Assembly (NCBI GenBank): GCA_050633585.1
Contig: JBOEGT010000002.1
Span: 71,756 to 135,755, forward strand
Reading direction: 5' to 3'
Source: CALKZN01 sp050633585
Lineage (GTDB): Bacteria > Pseudomonadota > Gammaproteobacteria > Arenicellales > Arenicellaceae
DNA: 64,000 nucleotides
Each line of letters begins with the position of its first letter. Position 1 is the first letter of the stretch. The notes below the pieces were generated by a model. That model was not told the origin of the DNA, ran no database searches, and saw only the letters and a program-made list of their open reading frames with translations. The position numbers and the translations under genes were made by a program. Below are positions 44,884 through 54,028 of the stretch, in pieces.

Positions 44884-46038
44884 ATGAATCAACTGACTGA
44901 GTTACGCAATATTATTGTTGGAGAGCAGCAAGAAGAGTTGCAGTTGCTTAAAGATCGACTTGAGCAAACGCGAATAGATCCTGAAAAACTTGCAATAATG
45001 CTTCCTGAAGCATTCCGGTTGACAGAAAGTGTGAACAATTCAATGGTTGCCAATGAGATGCAGCCGTATATGTCAAAATCAGTCATCCGTGCGGTCGAAG
45101 ATGATCCGCATGGATTTGCCGAAGTTTTATATCCTGCACTCGTTCCTGCGATTCGTTTAATGTTGATGAATGCCATTAAGGCATTTACACGCCGGATTAA
45201 TACCACGATCGAATCGACTACCACTGCACAAGGCTTAAAGTGGCGTTTTGAAGCCATGCGAACGGGTGAATCGTATTCCGAAGTCGTTATGCGCAAGACC
45301 TTGGATTACCGTGTTGAGCAATTATATTTATTGAAGTCGGATTCGGGAGTGCTTATCGAGCACTTGGTGAATGAGGATATTGGTTCAATAGATTCTGATG
45401 CAGTTGCTGCCATGTTTTCGGCCATTCAATCTTTTGTTCGTGACTCGTTTAATAGTGAAGATGGTGAAAACCTGAATCAAATCAGTGTGGGTGATCTTAA
45501 TGTTTGGCTTGTGCATCGACCTAGGGTTACATTAGCCTGTGTAGTTAGAGGAAGTATTCCTTTTCAACTCAGGGATAGGTTGGATGCAGTCCAGGATAGT
45601 ATTTTTTCTCGCTATGCACGACAGATAAAAGAGTTTGATGGGTCTCAAAATCAAATTTTAGGTATTCGTGAATTATTAGAACCTTGCTTGGAATTGCGTT
45701 TGAAAACAGAGGCTACAAAGAAAAAGAAAGCACCGTTAGCATCATTTTTAATACTAATAAGTGTGCTGGCTGCCATAGCGTACTGGTCTTTTGCTTCGTT
45801 GCAACAGCAACGTATGCAGCGCAATGTCGAGAATTTGCTATTTGTAACACCTGGTATTTTACCTACTGAGGTAAAATGGGATAAAAGACGCTTAATTGTG
45901 GTTGGTTTAAAAGACCCAGACGCCAAAATTCCGTGGGAAAAACTCAAAGAGTATGGTGTTGAGGTTGATAAAATAGATTTATCGCTAAAAACCTTAAAGA
46001 GCTTTCAGCCTATCAAGACAGTTAAGCCCAGTTATTAA
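44884..46038 (+). CDS. Membrane protein with the N-terminal domain of 'OmpA-family' GTPase-linked proteins, OmpA domain missing
   Basis: 384 residues. About 270 cytoplasmic residues (IVGEQQEELQLLKDRLEQ; LPEAFRLTES; YPALVPAIRLMLMNAI; GLKWRFEAMRTGESYSEVVM; YRVEQLYLL) match, from recall, proteins annotated 'OmpA family' in cyanobacteria and proteobacteria. One membrane span follows (around 288-306), then a short periplasmic part (FVTPGILPTEV; VVGLKDP). The C-terminal peptidoglycan-binding OmpA domain those homologues carry is absent here. Such genes commonly sit beside Rab-like GTPase genes, as here. Confidence 0.75.
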   Translation: MNQLTELRNIIVGEQQEELQLLKDRLEQTRIDPEKLAIMLPEAFRLTESVNNSMVANEMQPYMSKSVIRAVEDDPHGFAEVLYPALVPAIRLMLMNAIKAFTRRINTTIESTTTAQGLKWRFEAMRTGESYSEVVMRKTLDYRVEQLYLLKSDSGVLIEHLVNEDIGSIDSDAVAAMFSAIQSFVRDSFNSEDGENLNQISVGDLNVWLVHRPRVTLACVVRGSIPFQLRDRLDAVQDSIFSRYARQIKEFDGSQNQILGIRELLEPCLELRLKTEATKKKKAPLASFLILISVLAAIAYWSFASLQQQRMQRNVENLLFVTPGILPTEVKWDKRRLIVVGLKDPDAKIPWEKLKEYGVEVDKIDLSLKTLKSFQPIKTVKPSY

Positions 46039-46083
46039 ATATTCAATCAGTATAGCCTTAATGAAAAAATAGAAGAACAAAGA

Positions 46084-46584
46084 GTGACTGAAATCAAAAA
46101 AAAGATATGCATGGTGGGAGATTTTGCGGTTGGCAAGACAAGTTTGACACAGCAGTTTGTCAATCAAATATTTTCAGAACAATATTTGACCACTATTGGT
46201 GTCAAAATAGATACAAAAATAGTGGAGTCATCTGACAAAAGTTCTTGTAAATTAGTGGTTTGGGATGTGGCTGGTCGTGACTCTTTGACGCCCTTGCAAA
46301 CAAGCTATTTGATGGGTGCAGCTGGTTTTCTGTTGATCGTTGATGGCACGAGACGAGAAAGTATCGCGTCAACGAAATTTTTGATTGACTCGGCAAAGAA
46401 AAAAATTCCGAATGCGGCGTTTTTAATTTTAGTCAATAAAAGTGATTTAACTGATGCTTGGGTGTTTGATGAAAGGGATGAAAAGTTCTTTTCTGATAAC
46501 CAATGGGAATTTTTCATTACCAGTGCTAAAGCGGCATCCAATGTTGAGCAAGCATTTATAAAGCTTGTTGACAAAATGCTTTAA
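46084..46584 (+). CDS. Rab/Ras-like small GTPase
   Basis: 166 residues with all five G motifs: P-loop GDFAVGKTS (12-20), switch I Thr in TTIG (36-39), WDVAGRD (60-66), NKSD (118-121) and TSAK (146-149). The position equal to catalytic Gln61 of Ras is Arg65, implying slow intrinsic hydrolysis or help from an arginine-type mechanism. No C-terminal lipidation cysteine. GTG start. A membrane protein gene precedes it and the hybrid kinase follows by 16 bp, so it probably works as a switch in this signalling unit. Confidence 0.92.
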   Translation: MTEIKKKICMVGDFAVGKTSLTQQFVNQIFSEQYLTTIGVKIDTKIVESSDKSSCKLVVWDVAGRDSLTPLQTSYLMGAAGFLLIVDGTRRESIASTKFLIDSAKKKIPNAAFLILVNKSDLTDAWVFDERDEKFFSDNQWEFFITSAKAASNVEQAFIKLVDKML

Positions 46585-46600
46585 CGAATGGTGCGATGAT

Positions 46601-48118
46601 ATGTCATTAACACGATCACAGACTCAAAAGTTAAAAGCGTTAATGCTTGCTTCTCATAAGCCCGCTTATTTTGTGATGAATGCGAAATTGGAGTTGCTTG
46701 AGTGGAGTAATAATCTCGAAGAATATGGCTTTACTGGCTTACGCCAAGGAGTTCATGCTAGCGACGTGTTTGATTTTATGGTCGGTTATGATGGTGAGAG
46801 CGAATTAGAATTGCCGATTGTTTCAATGCCTGCTGGAATGCATTGCTCCATCTCAAGCGTTCGTGATAATGATCAAATCAATATACTAATATTGGATGCG
46901 AGTCATGATTTTGAACAGCAGTATCAGCTGCAACAAAAAGCAAATGATGCGCAGTTGTATAACATGCGATTGCAAAAATTGATGCAAGAATTGTTCAATA
47001 CTCAGAAGTTATTAGAAAGTAAAAATCAACAGTTGGCGGAGGCTGCGCGCTTGCAGTCAAGGTTCTTGTCGGGTGTTTCGCATGAGTTCAGAACGCCGTT
47101 AACCTCATTGATTGGTTTTACTGAAGTGCTGCACGGCAAAGTAAAAGACCAAGAGTCTATTGAGCAGCTAAATATTGTGCGTGGTAGCGCTAAATATATG
47201 TTGTCGCTTGTTGAGAACTTATTAGATCATGGTCGGCTGGATTCATCAGGTCTGTCTTTACAATTTACATCAGTCAAGGTTTCTGAATGGTTCAGTGTGA
47301 TTGTTCAGATGCTTGAGCCATTAGCGCATTCTAAAGGCTTGACTTTAACGCATGAGTTTAAAGCTTCAGAAGATTTGCTGGTATCGATTGACCATGTTCG
47401 TGTACAGCAATGTGTGATTAATATTGCAAATAATGCTATTAAATTTACTGAAAAAGGCTCAGTAAATCTATCCTTGGATTGGCAAGACAATATGTTGCAT
47501 CTAATGGTGACAGATACGGGAATCGGTATGGATGCTGATGAAACGAACAGTTTATTCAGTGCTTTTTGGCAATCAAAAAAGCATGAACAACCGGGTACGG
47601 GTCTGGGTATGACGATTACCCAGAAGTTGCTAGAGCTAATGGGTGGAGAAATTTCTGTCAAATCTGAACCTGGGAAGGGGTCGAGTATCGGCTTTTATGT
47701 TCCAGCGGCTAAGGCTGAAGATAATGCTCCAATGCAGCAAGGCCTTGTCATTAAGGAGCCGATTAGAGATTATAAAGTTTTAGTGGTTGAGGATGATGAC
47801 GATATCGCCGACCTCATAGAGCTTAGGTTAACCTCATTAGGCTACCGCGTGAATCGCTGTAAAAATGGCCATGAGTGCATCAAGTGGGTGAAAGATGAGT
47901 CAGCTGATGTGATATTACTTGATTTGAATATGCCGATCATGAACGGAGAGGAAACGCTAAAATATCTTCGCAGCATAGGATGTAAAACGCCAACCTATAT
48001 TATGTCTGCCCGTCAACTTGATGAAGGGGTTGATATTGGTGCTCAAGGCCAACTATTAAAGCCGGTAGACTTTGACGTGCTAGCACACGTTTTAGAAGAG
48101 TGTTTTGCGGAAGAGTGA
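46601..48118 (+). CDS. Hybrid histidine kinase (PAS-like, HisKA, HATPase, receiver)
   Basis: 505 residues, no membrane segment. N-terminal PAS-like region (about 10-105), a coiled coil (about 110-150), HisKA with H161 in SGVSHEFRTPLTSLIGF, HATPase with NIANNAIKFTEKG, DTGIGM and GTGLGMTI, then a C-terminal receiver with D441 (DVILLDLNMPIMNG) and Lys in LLKPVDF. ATG 46601 is chosen; an earlier in-frame ATG at 46577 overlaps the GTPase gene. A cytoplasmic kinase with receiver needs an Hpt protein, which is the next gene. Confidence 0.92.
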   Translation: MSLTRSQTQKLKALMLASHKPAYFVMNAKLELLEWSNNLEEYGFTGLRQGVHASDVFDFMVGYDGESELELPIVSMPAGMHCSISSVRDNDQINILILDASHDFEQQYQLQQKANDAQLYNMRLQKLMQELFNTQKLLESKNQQLAEAARLQSRFLSGVSHEFRTPLTSLIGFTEVLHGKVKDQESIEQLNIVRGSAKYMLSLVENLLDHGRLDSSGLSLQFTSVKVSEWFSVIVQMLEPLAHSKGLTLTHEFKASEDLLVSIDHVRVQQCVINIANNAIKFTEKGSVNLSLDWQDNMLHLMVTDTGIGMDADETNSLFSAFWQSKKHEQPGTGLGMTITQKLLELMGGEISVKSEPGKGSSIGFYVPAAKAEDNAPMQQGLVIKEPIRDYKVLVVEDDDDIADLIELRLTSLGYRVNRCKNGHECIKWVKDESADVILLDLNMPIMNGEETLKYLRSIGCKTPTYIMSARQLDEGVDIGAQGQLLKPVDFDVLAHVLEECFAEE

Positions 48119-48145
48119 ATCATGATTGATAAGGGCGAGTGTTAA

Positions 48146-48421
48146 ATGGTTTCTGATGCCGAAAAGCTGCTACGAGCACGTTACTCAGAAAAATTGCCGG
48201 ACAAAATAACCGCTATGCAGACGTTGCTGGAAGGTCGTGATGTTCAGCAATTGCAAATTCATTTACATAAACTGGCCGGTTCAGCGGGCATGTATGGCTA
48301 TGATGCGATATCAATTGTCGCGAGTGATTTGGAAGCTGTTTTGGTGTCTGAGAACTCTGTGGATGGAGAAAACTTTCAAGCATTATTTGCGAAGCTTTGT
48401 GCTAAGGTGAATGCGAGTTAA
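48146..48421 (+). CDS. Histidine phosphotransfer (Hpt) protein
   Basis: 91 residues, a stand-alone Hpt four-helix bundle with H41 in LHKLAGSAGMYGYDA. Fits as the shuttle from the hybrid kinase receiver to the OmpR-type regulator at 43667. Start 27 bp after the kinase stop. Confidence 0.88.
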   Translation: MVSDAEKLLRARYSEKLPDKITAMQTLLEGRDVQQLQIHLHKLAGSAGMYGYDAISIVASDLEAVLVSENSVDGENFQALFAKLCAKVNAS

Positions 48422-48498
48422 GTGATTTTTAAGGTGCTTAAGCGTCCTGCATTTATAATGCCCTGTAACGAACAAAGAGATTAATCAAGAGGAATTTC

Positions 48499-49416
48499 AT
48501 GCGTTGGAAAGGTAGAAGACAAAGTTCTAATGTAGAAGATCGCCGCGGAATGGGTGGTTTTGGTGGTATGTTTGGTGGAGGTGTTCGTGGTGGGCGCCGA
48601 GTTCGCAGTCGTCGAAAAGGTGGTATCGGTTCTCTCATCTTTGTTGCCATTATTATGCTTTTTTTTGGAAAAAACCTAGGCTTAAATTTTTCTGACTTAC
48701 TGGGCGGTGATTTAGGCGGTGGTGCGCACTCTCCTTCATCAGGAACCTATCAACAAAGAGCTTCTACTCAAAGCGCTGCTCAACAAGAAGAAATTGTGAG
48801 CTTCGTCAAAGTGGTGTTAGCTGAGACAGAAGATACTTGGGCGCAAATATTTGCAAAATCAGGGCAACGATACCGTCCTCCTAGCTTGGTGTTGTTTGAT
48901 AACAGTACTCCAACGGCTTGTGGTACTGGTCAGGCGGCATCGGGACCTTTTTATTGTCCAGGCGATCAGAAGATTTATATTGATTTAGACTTTATGGGTG
49001 AGCTACAGCGCATGGGTGCGCAGGGTGATTTTGCTTTTGCTTATGTTATTGCTCATGAAGTTGCGCACCATATTCAAACGGTGATGGGAATTTCTGAGAA
49101 GGTCCAACGGCAGAAAAGGCAAAGCAGCAAAATTCAAGGCAATGCACTTCAAGTCAAAATGGAGCTTCAAGCTGATTGTTTGGCCGGTTTATGGGCGAAT
49201 CATACAGAACGACGTAATGCGATTCTTGAGCCAGGCGATATTGAAGAAGGTATTAATGCGGCGGCAGCTGTTGGTGATGACCGTATTAGCGGTGGAAGAT
49301 TGAGCCGGAAGCATTATACGCATGGATCATCAAAAGAGCGTGTTGGTTGGTTTATGCAAGGGTTTAAAACTGGAGATATCAGCCGTTGTGACACATTTAG
49401 TCAATCTGGCTTTTAA
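48499..49416 (+). CDS. YpfJ-family zinc metallopeptidase
   Basis: 305 residues: a Gly/Arg-rich N-terminus (GGFGGMFGGGVRGGRRVRSRR), one membrane span (SLIFVAIIMLFFGKNLGL) and a peptidase domain with zinc motif HEVAHHIQ, GQAASGPFYCPGDQKIYIDL and a downstream ELQADCLAGLW that supplies the third ligand. Conserved, widespread family with unknown substrate. AGAGGAA precedes the ATG. Confidence 0.93.
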   Translation: MRWKGRRQSSNVEDRRGMGGFGGMFGGGVRGGRRVRSRRKGGIGSLIFVAIIMLFFGKNLGLNFSDLLGGDLGGGAHSPSSGTYQQRASTQSAAQQEEIVSFVKVVLAETEDTWAQIFAKSGQRYRPPSLVLFDNSTPTACGTGQAASGPFYCPGDQKIYIDLDFMGELQRMGAQGDFAFAYVIAHEVAHHIQTVMGISEKVQRQKRQSSKIQGNALQVKMELQADCLAGLWANHTERRNAILEPGDIEEGINAAAAVGDDRISGGRLSRKHYTHGSSKERVGWFMQGFKTGDISRCDTFSQSGF

Positions 49417-49437
49417 ATAAAAGCCAGATTATTTTTG
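49403..49437 (+). terminator. Terminator after the zinc peptidase gene
   Basis: Perfect 12-bp stem AATCTGGCTTTT/AAAAGCCAGATT that contains the stop codon, then ATTTTT. Convergent lpxH may use it too. Confidence 0.85.
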
Positions 49438-49467
49438 GAAAAGTATATATTAGGCAGGTAGTGATTT

Positions 49468-50193
49468 TTATGCCAGATTACTTAGAGTAAACCCATTCTC
49501 ATTGTGTAATAAAAAGCTGCTTTGAGTGTACCAATCCCCTAGAACAATTCGCTCAGCGTTTCCGGTGTTAGTCGCATGCTTGTGGATCGCCGGGCGATGA
49601 GTGTGACCATGAATCATGCGCGTGACTTGATGCTTTTCAAATAGTTGAACAACTGCATCGGCATTCACGTCCATAATTTCATCGCTAATTTCTGATTTGT
49701 GTTCAGCGCTCATGCCGCGCATTTTTTCGGCGGTAGCGATACGTTCTTCAATAGATAATGATAAAGCATGCTGATGGAACGCTTTGTTGCACATCATTTG
49801 TTGTCGAAACTGTTGGTGTAAGTGATCGTCAGTGCAGAGACTGTCGCCATGAAGAATCAGCACTTTTTCGCCATTGAGTTCAATAATGCTTTCATCTTCA
49901 AGGATCGTGAATCCAGTATGCTTGGCAAAGACATCACCGACTAAAAAGTCCCTATTCCCCGCAAGGAAATAGCCTTTTATGCCATTGTCAGTCAAAATTT
50001 TTAATGCATCCAATACCGGCTCCATGCCTAACATGCTAGCGGCGTCATCACCGATCCAGTATTCAAATAAATCACCCAGAATATATAAAGTGTCGACGCC
50101 TGAAAGTTCGTTCAGTAGATACTGTTGAAAGCGTTGACTAATGTCTGGCGCTTTGGCTGAAAGGTGTAAGTCGGAGATAAATGCAGTGCTCAT
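49468..50193 (-). CDS. lpxH: UDP-2,3-diacylglucosamine diphosphatase
   Basis: Makes lipid X in lipid A synthesis at the inner membrane. 241 residues with calcineurin-type metal motifs FISDLHLSA, ILGDLFEYWIGDD, GNRDFLVG, ILHGDSLCTDD and HGHTHRPAIH. Normal length. The upstream gap to psd (50194-50432) shows no gene. Confidence 0.97.
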   Translation of the reverse strand: MSTAFISDLHLSAKAPDISQRFQQYLLNELSGVDTLYILGDLFEYWIGDDAASMLGMEPVLDALKILTDNGIKGYFLAGNRDFLVGDVFAKHTGFTILEDESIIELNGEKVLILHGDSLCTDDHLHQQFRQQMMCNKAFHQHALSLSIEERIATAEKMRGMSAEHKSEISDEIMDVNADAVVQLFEKHQVTRMIHGHTHRPAIHKHATNTGNAERIVLGDWYTQSSFLLHNENGFTLSNLA

Positions 50194-50432
50194 AATGGTC
50201 TTAAACTGTGTTTTGTAGTGCTATTTTACGCGGATATTTTATGCTATATCGTATTTTTTTGTGCCATATATGGAAGATCTTTTGGTTTTTTATAAGAATT
50301 TTTTGTGTCACTCAATGCGCTATCCAGCATAAGAATTTTAGTACCTAGTTGAATGTTGCATGTAGTGACGTAAAAGGTATTCCAATCAGCTCTCATCAGG
50401 TATAATTCATCGCCCAATAAATGAGGTGAATC

Positions 50433-51092
50433 TTGAGTACATCAACTTCCAAAAAAATTGATCAACACCCACTTCTTGCAAGAGAGGGGTGGTTCTATTT
50501 ATTCTTAGCAATTGTGGCGTCATTCGCTGCTTATTACTGGCTGAATGCTGCCATTTTTGTTGTTTTCTTTTTGTTGGCCTTATTCGTTTTACAATTTTTT
50601 CGCGACCCTCATAGAGCGATCCCTCAAGAAGAGAATGTTATTGTTTCTCCCGCTGATGGCAAGGTTATTTTTGTGGGCGAAGTCAATGATCCTTATTTAG
50701 ATCGAGTGGCGTTAAAAATCAGTGTTTTCATGAATGTGTTTTCAGTTCACTCAAATCGGTCGCCATTAACAGGCACGGTGAAAGCGGTTGAACATTATCC
50801 GGGTAAATTTGTGAATGCTGCCTTGGACAAAGCGTCTGAAGCGAATGAAAGAAACGCAATTGTTCTTGAAGATGAGCAAGGTAGAGAAATCGTCAGTGTT
50901 CAAGTGGCGGGGCTGGTTGCTAGGCGTATTCTCTGCTATGTTGAACCAGGAGATGCACTTGAGCGTGGGCAACGTTATGGTTTTATTCGTTTTGGATCTC
51001 GTGTAGATCTGTTTTTACCCACCGACTTTAAAACACGTGTTTCGATTGGTGACAATGTGTCATCAGGCCGTGATATTTTAGGTGGCTTTTAG
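50433..51092 (+). CDS. psd: Phosphatidylserine decarboxylase (short proenzyme type)
   Basis: Converts phosphatidylserine to phosphatidylethanolamine. 219 residues: two membrane segments (about 20-50), SPADGKVIFVGEV, FMNVFSVHSNRSP, and the self-cleavage site FGSR whose Ser becomes the pyruvoyl group. Start is TTG with GAGGTG upstream. The short form differs from the longer E. coli-type enzyme and is typically paired with pssA, as here. Confidence 0.93.
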   Translation: MSTSTSKKIDQHPLLAREGWFYLFLAIVASFAAYYWLNAAIFVVFFLLALFVLQFFRDPHRAIPQEENVIVSPADGKVIFVGEVNDPYLDRVALKISVFMNVFSVHSNRSPLTGTVKAVEHYPGKFVNAALDKASEANERNAIVLEDEQGREIVSVQVAGLVARRILCYVEPGDALERGQRYGFIRFGSRVDLFLPTDFKTRVSIGDNVSSGRDILGGF

Positions 51093-51174
51093 CTATCTTA
51101 AATGAATGAACGTTAAAATATACAAATAGCCTCAAACAAATGCACGAGTCTATAGGTTACAACTGGAGTTAAAC

Positions 51175-52008
51175 ATGTCAAATTCTCCGAAAGAAGAGGT
51201 AAAGTTGGTTGATATGAATAAAAATCAATCGACTCATGAGGTTGTGAAAACAGCTCAACTATCGCCTAGGCATGTTTATGCTATTCCAAACCTAGCAACT
51301 ACTGGCGGTTTGTTTGCTGGGTTTTATGCGATTATGCAGGCAGGAGCCGGTCATTATGAGGCGGCGTGTATTGCGATTTATATCGCTATGATCATGGATA
51401 TTCTTGACGGCCGATTAGCGCGGTTGTTGAACTTGACCAGCGACTTTGGAGCTCAATATGACAGCATGGCCGATATGATGTCTTTTGGTATTGCGCCTGC
51501 GCTGGTCATTCATCAGTGGTCTTTGCATTCTTTAGGCAAGATTGGAGCCTTGGTGACATTTGTCTATATTGCATTTGCGGCACTACGATTAGCAAGGTTT
51601 AATAGTTCAAGCTCTGGTGATGACAAGCGCTTCTTTATGGGGCTTGCCAGTCCGGCCGCTGCTGGGTTGGTCATTTCAGCGATGTATGTTGCGGTTGACT
51701 ACAATGTCTCAGCATTAAGTATTGCACCCTATATGGCGATACTTGTTTTCGTCGCGGGTGTTTTGATGTTTAGTAATGTGCGATATCGGAGCTTTAAAGA
51801 TTTTTCTTATCGTGATCGTATTCCAGTGGTTGGAATGATGATTGTGGTATTGGTTTTTGCGGCAGTCTATTTTGACCCTCCAGTTGCCTTTTTATTAGTG
51901 GGTGGTAGCTATTTTTTGAGTGGTTTAATTGGTTATGTCTGGCATAATCGAACTAAATTGACAGAGGTAGCATCGTCGTCGTCAGACGTTGATGATGAGA
52001 GTAAATAA
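51175..52008 (+). CDS. pssA: CDP-diacylglycerol-serine O-phosphatidyltransferase
   Basis: 277-residue membrane enzyme making phosphatidylserine, the substrate of the preceding psd. The CDP-alcohol phosphatidyltransferase motif spans DGRLARLLNLTSDFGAQYD and continues SMAD. About seven hydrophobic segments; polar Ser/Asp-rich C-terminus. Type II (PssA of Bacillus/Sinorhizobium type), not the phospholipase D-like E. coli enzyme. Confidence 0.95.
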   Translation: MSNSPKEEVKLVDMNKNQSTHEVVKTAQLSPRHVYAIPNLATTGGLFAGFYAIMQAGAGHYEAACIAIYIAMIMDILDGRLARLLNLTSDFGAQYDSMADMMSFGIAPALVIHQWSLHSLGKIGALVTFVYIAFAALRLARFNSSSSGDDKRFFMGLASPAAAGLVISAMYVAVDYNVSALSIAPYMAILVFVAGVLMFSNVRYRSFKDFSYRDRIPVVGMMIVVLVFAAVYFDPPVAFLLVGGSYFLSGLIGYVWHNRTKLTEVASSSSDVDDESK

Positions 52009-52055
52009 AGAGTTTTTCATTTCTTGAAGGCTTGATGAAATAAGTGAATTAATTT

Positions 52056-52943
52056 ATGCGTACACAAGACTTAATGGGTAGTTATGTTGCGATTGCAACA
52101 CCTATGTTAACCAATGGTGAAGTTGATTATGACGCCTTAGAAAAGTTGATTGAGTTCCACGTTGAAAATGGAACTCATGGCATTGTTTCTGTTGGCACGA
52201 CAGGTGAATCAGCCACGTTGAATGTTGATGAACATATTGCGGTTGTCGAATTTACTGTCAAAAAAGTAGCTGGGCGTATTCAAGTCATTGCAGGCACTGG
52301 TGCGAATTCAACCAGTGAAGCGATACACCTAACAAAATTGGCGAGCAATGCCGGTGTTGATGCATGTTTACTGGTTGTACCGTATTACAACAAACCCACT
52401 CAGGAAGGACTTTTTCAGCACTTTAAATCGATTGCTGAAGCAGTAGATATCCCTCAAATTTTATATAATGTGCCGGGAAGAACAGTGCTGTCAATGGCTA
52501 ATGAGACGGCTGAACGCCTGTCAAACATAGATAACATTATTGGCATCAAAGACGCTACTGGCGATATGGAGTTAGGTGCCGATTTGGTGCGTCGTGTCGG
52601 TGATAAAATGGCTGTGTTGTCAGGTGATGATGCAACCGCTTTGGGTTTAATTAAAGCGGGTGGCAAGGGTAATATTTCTGTGACCGCGAATATCGCGCCT
52701 AAAATGATGAGCGACCTTTGTGTGGCCGGAGTGAATGGCGACTTTGCGGCGGCAGACAAGATTAACGATGAGCTTGCAGAAATTAATCAGCAATTGTTTG
52801 TTGAGTCAAACCCAATTCCAGTCAAATGGGCGTTGGAAGAAATGGGTTTAACTCAGTCGGGTATCCGTTTACCACTCACTAGATTGGCCGAAGAGTTTCA
52901 CGCGGGCGTATCAAGCGCTATGAAAAAACTTGGGTTAATTTAA
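52056..52943 (+). CDS. dapA: 4-hydroxy-tetrahydrodipicolinate synthase
   Basis: Condenses pyruvate with aspartate semialdehyde (lysine/diaminopimelate branch). 295 residues with GTTGESATL, VPYYNKPTQEG, YNVPGRT and the Schiff-base Lys in IIGIKDATGD. Followed by a BamC-like lipoprotein and purC, the usual gammaproteobacterial order. Confidence 0.97.
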   Translation: MRTQDLMGSYVAIATPMLTNGEVDYDALEKLIEFHVENGTHGIVSVGTTGESATLNVDEHIAVVEFTVKKVAGRIQVIAGTGANSTSEAIHLTKLASNAGVDACLLVVPYYNKPTQEGLFQHFKSIAEAVDIPQILYNVPGRTVLSMANETAERLSNIDNIIGIKDATGDMELGADLVRRVGDKMAVLSGDDATALGLIKAGGKGNISVTANIAPKMMSDLCVAGVNGDFAAADKINDELAEINQQLFVESNPIPVKWALEEMGLTQSGIRLPLTRLAEEFHAGVSSAMKKLGLI

Positions 52944-53007
52944 GTCGCTTTTCAATAAAAATAAAAAACGAATACCACGATTTTCAGTGATTCAAGAGGT
53001 AAGAGAA

Positions 53008-53187
53008 ATGACGTTCAAGCAAGTTTATATATTTTTGTTATCGATAGTGTTGTTGTTGCTAGCAGCATGCCAAACCAAGCCATCTACGGATAAAAGTGTG
53101 GATTATAAAAGTGCACGAAGTATTCCTTCATTGGATGTTTCAGCAGAACAATCTCCAACGAATACTGAAAAACCAGTCAAACGATAA
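53008..53187 (+). CDS. Minimal BamC-like lipoprotein (N-terminal segment only)
   Basis: 59-residue lipoprotein: signal MTFKQVYIFLLSIVLLLLAA, lipobox LAAC with Cys22, then a polar tail. It sits where bamC (nlpB) stands between dapA and purC. After the Cys, the tail VDYKSARSIPSLDVSAE resembles the unstructured BamD-binding N-terminal segment of BamC (DYK-x-A...PPLEVPPDL, from recall). The two folded helix-grip domains of BamC are absent, with a stop before purC. ATG 53008 follows GAGGTAAGAG. Confidence 0.6.
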   Translation: MTFKQVYIFLLSIVLLLLAACQTKPSTDKSVDYKSARSIPSLDVSAEQSPTNTEKPVKR

Positions 53188-53234
53188 CGTAACCCTGACA
53201 AACGAATTGCACTGCAATTAAAACGAGAAAAATT

Positions 53235-53954
53235 ATGCAACGCGGCGAACTTCTGTATACCGGTAAAGCAAAGTCTATTTATGCGACTGAAGACCCAAAT
53301 TTAGTCGTCATCCATTACAGAGATGATACCTCAGTTGGTGATGGCGCTCGTATTGAACAGTTAGAAAACAAAGGTAGAATTAATAATCAATTCAATGCCT
53401 TTATCATGCAATTGCTTCAAGATAGCGGCATTGAGACACATTTTGTGAAACTACTGAGTGCGGATGAGTCGATCGTAAAACATTTGAATATGTCACCTGT
53501 AGAATGTGTGGTTCGTAATTTGTCGGCGGGTTCGATATGTCGACGACTAGGCGTAGAAGAAGGTTTGAAATTAGAACCTGCAACGTTTGAATTTTTCCTT
53601 AAAAACGATGAATTACATGATCCAATGATTAATGCGTCATTGATCGAAACGTTTGGCTGGGCAACACCCGATGAAGTCGCTCAAATGAAAGAACAAACCA
53701 TGAAAATCAATGACGTGCTGAAGCAACTATTTGCTGATGCGGGTTTGATTTTGGCAGACTTTAAACTCGAATTTGGTCGCTGGGAAGGCAAAATGGTCCT
53801 TGGTGATGAATTTAGCCCTGATGGTTGCCGTATTTGGGATGCGAAGACGCTCAAAAAACTTGATAAAGACCGTTACCGTCAAGAATTAGGCGGAGTCACC
53901 GAGGGTTATATTGAAGTGGCTGAACGACTCGGGATGACGTTGGATCTTGGTTGA
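53235..53954 (+). CDS. purC: SAICAR synthase
   Basis: Purine synthesis step joining aspartate to CAIR. 239 residues with GELLYTGKAKSIYAT, RDDTSVGDGARIEQLENKG, ECVVRNLSAGSI and DFKLEFGRWEGKMVLGDEFS; normal length. Confidence 0.97.
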   Translation: MQRGELLYTGKAKSIYATEDPNLVVIHYRDDTSVGDGARIEQLENKGRINNQFNAFIMQLLQDSGIETHFVKLLSADESIVKHLNMSPVECVVRNLSAGSICRRLGVEEGLKLEPATFEFFLKNDELHDPMINASLIETFGWATPDEVAQMKEQTMKINDVLKQLFADAGLILADFKLEFGRWEGKMVLGDEFSPDGCRIWDAKTLKKLDKDRYRQELGGVTEGYIEVAERLGMTLDLG

Positions 53955-54028
53955 TCTAAGGTACTTTCATCGATAATGATGACCAATTAACTAAATAGAG
54001 ATTGTGTTAATCATTGAAACAAATAACG

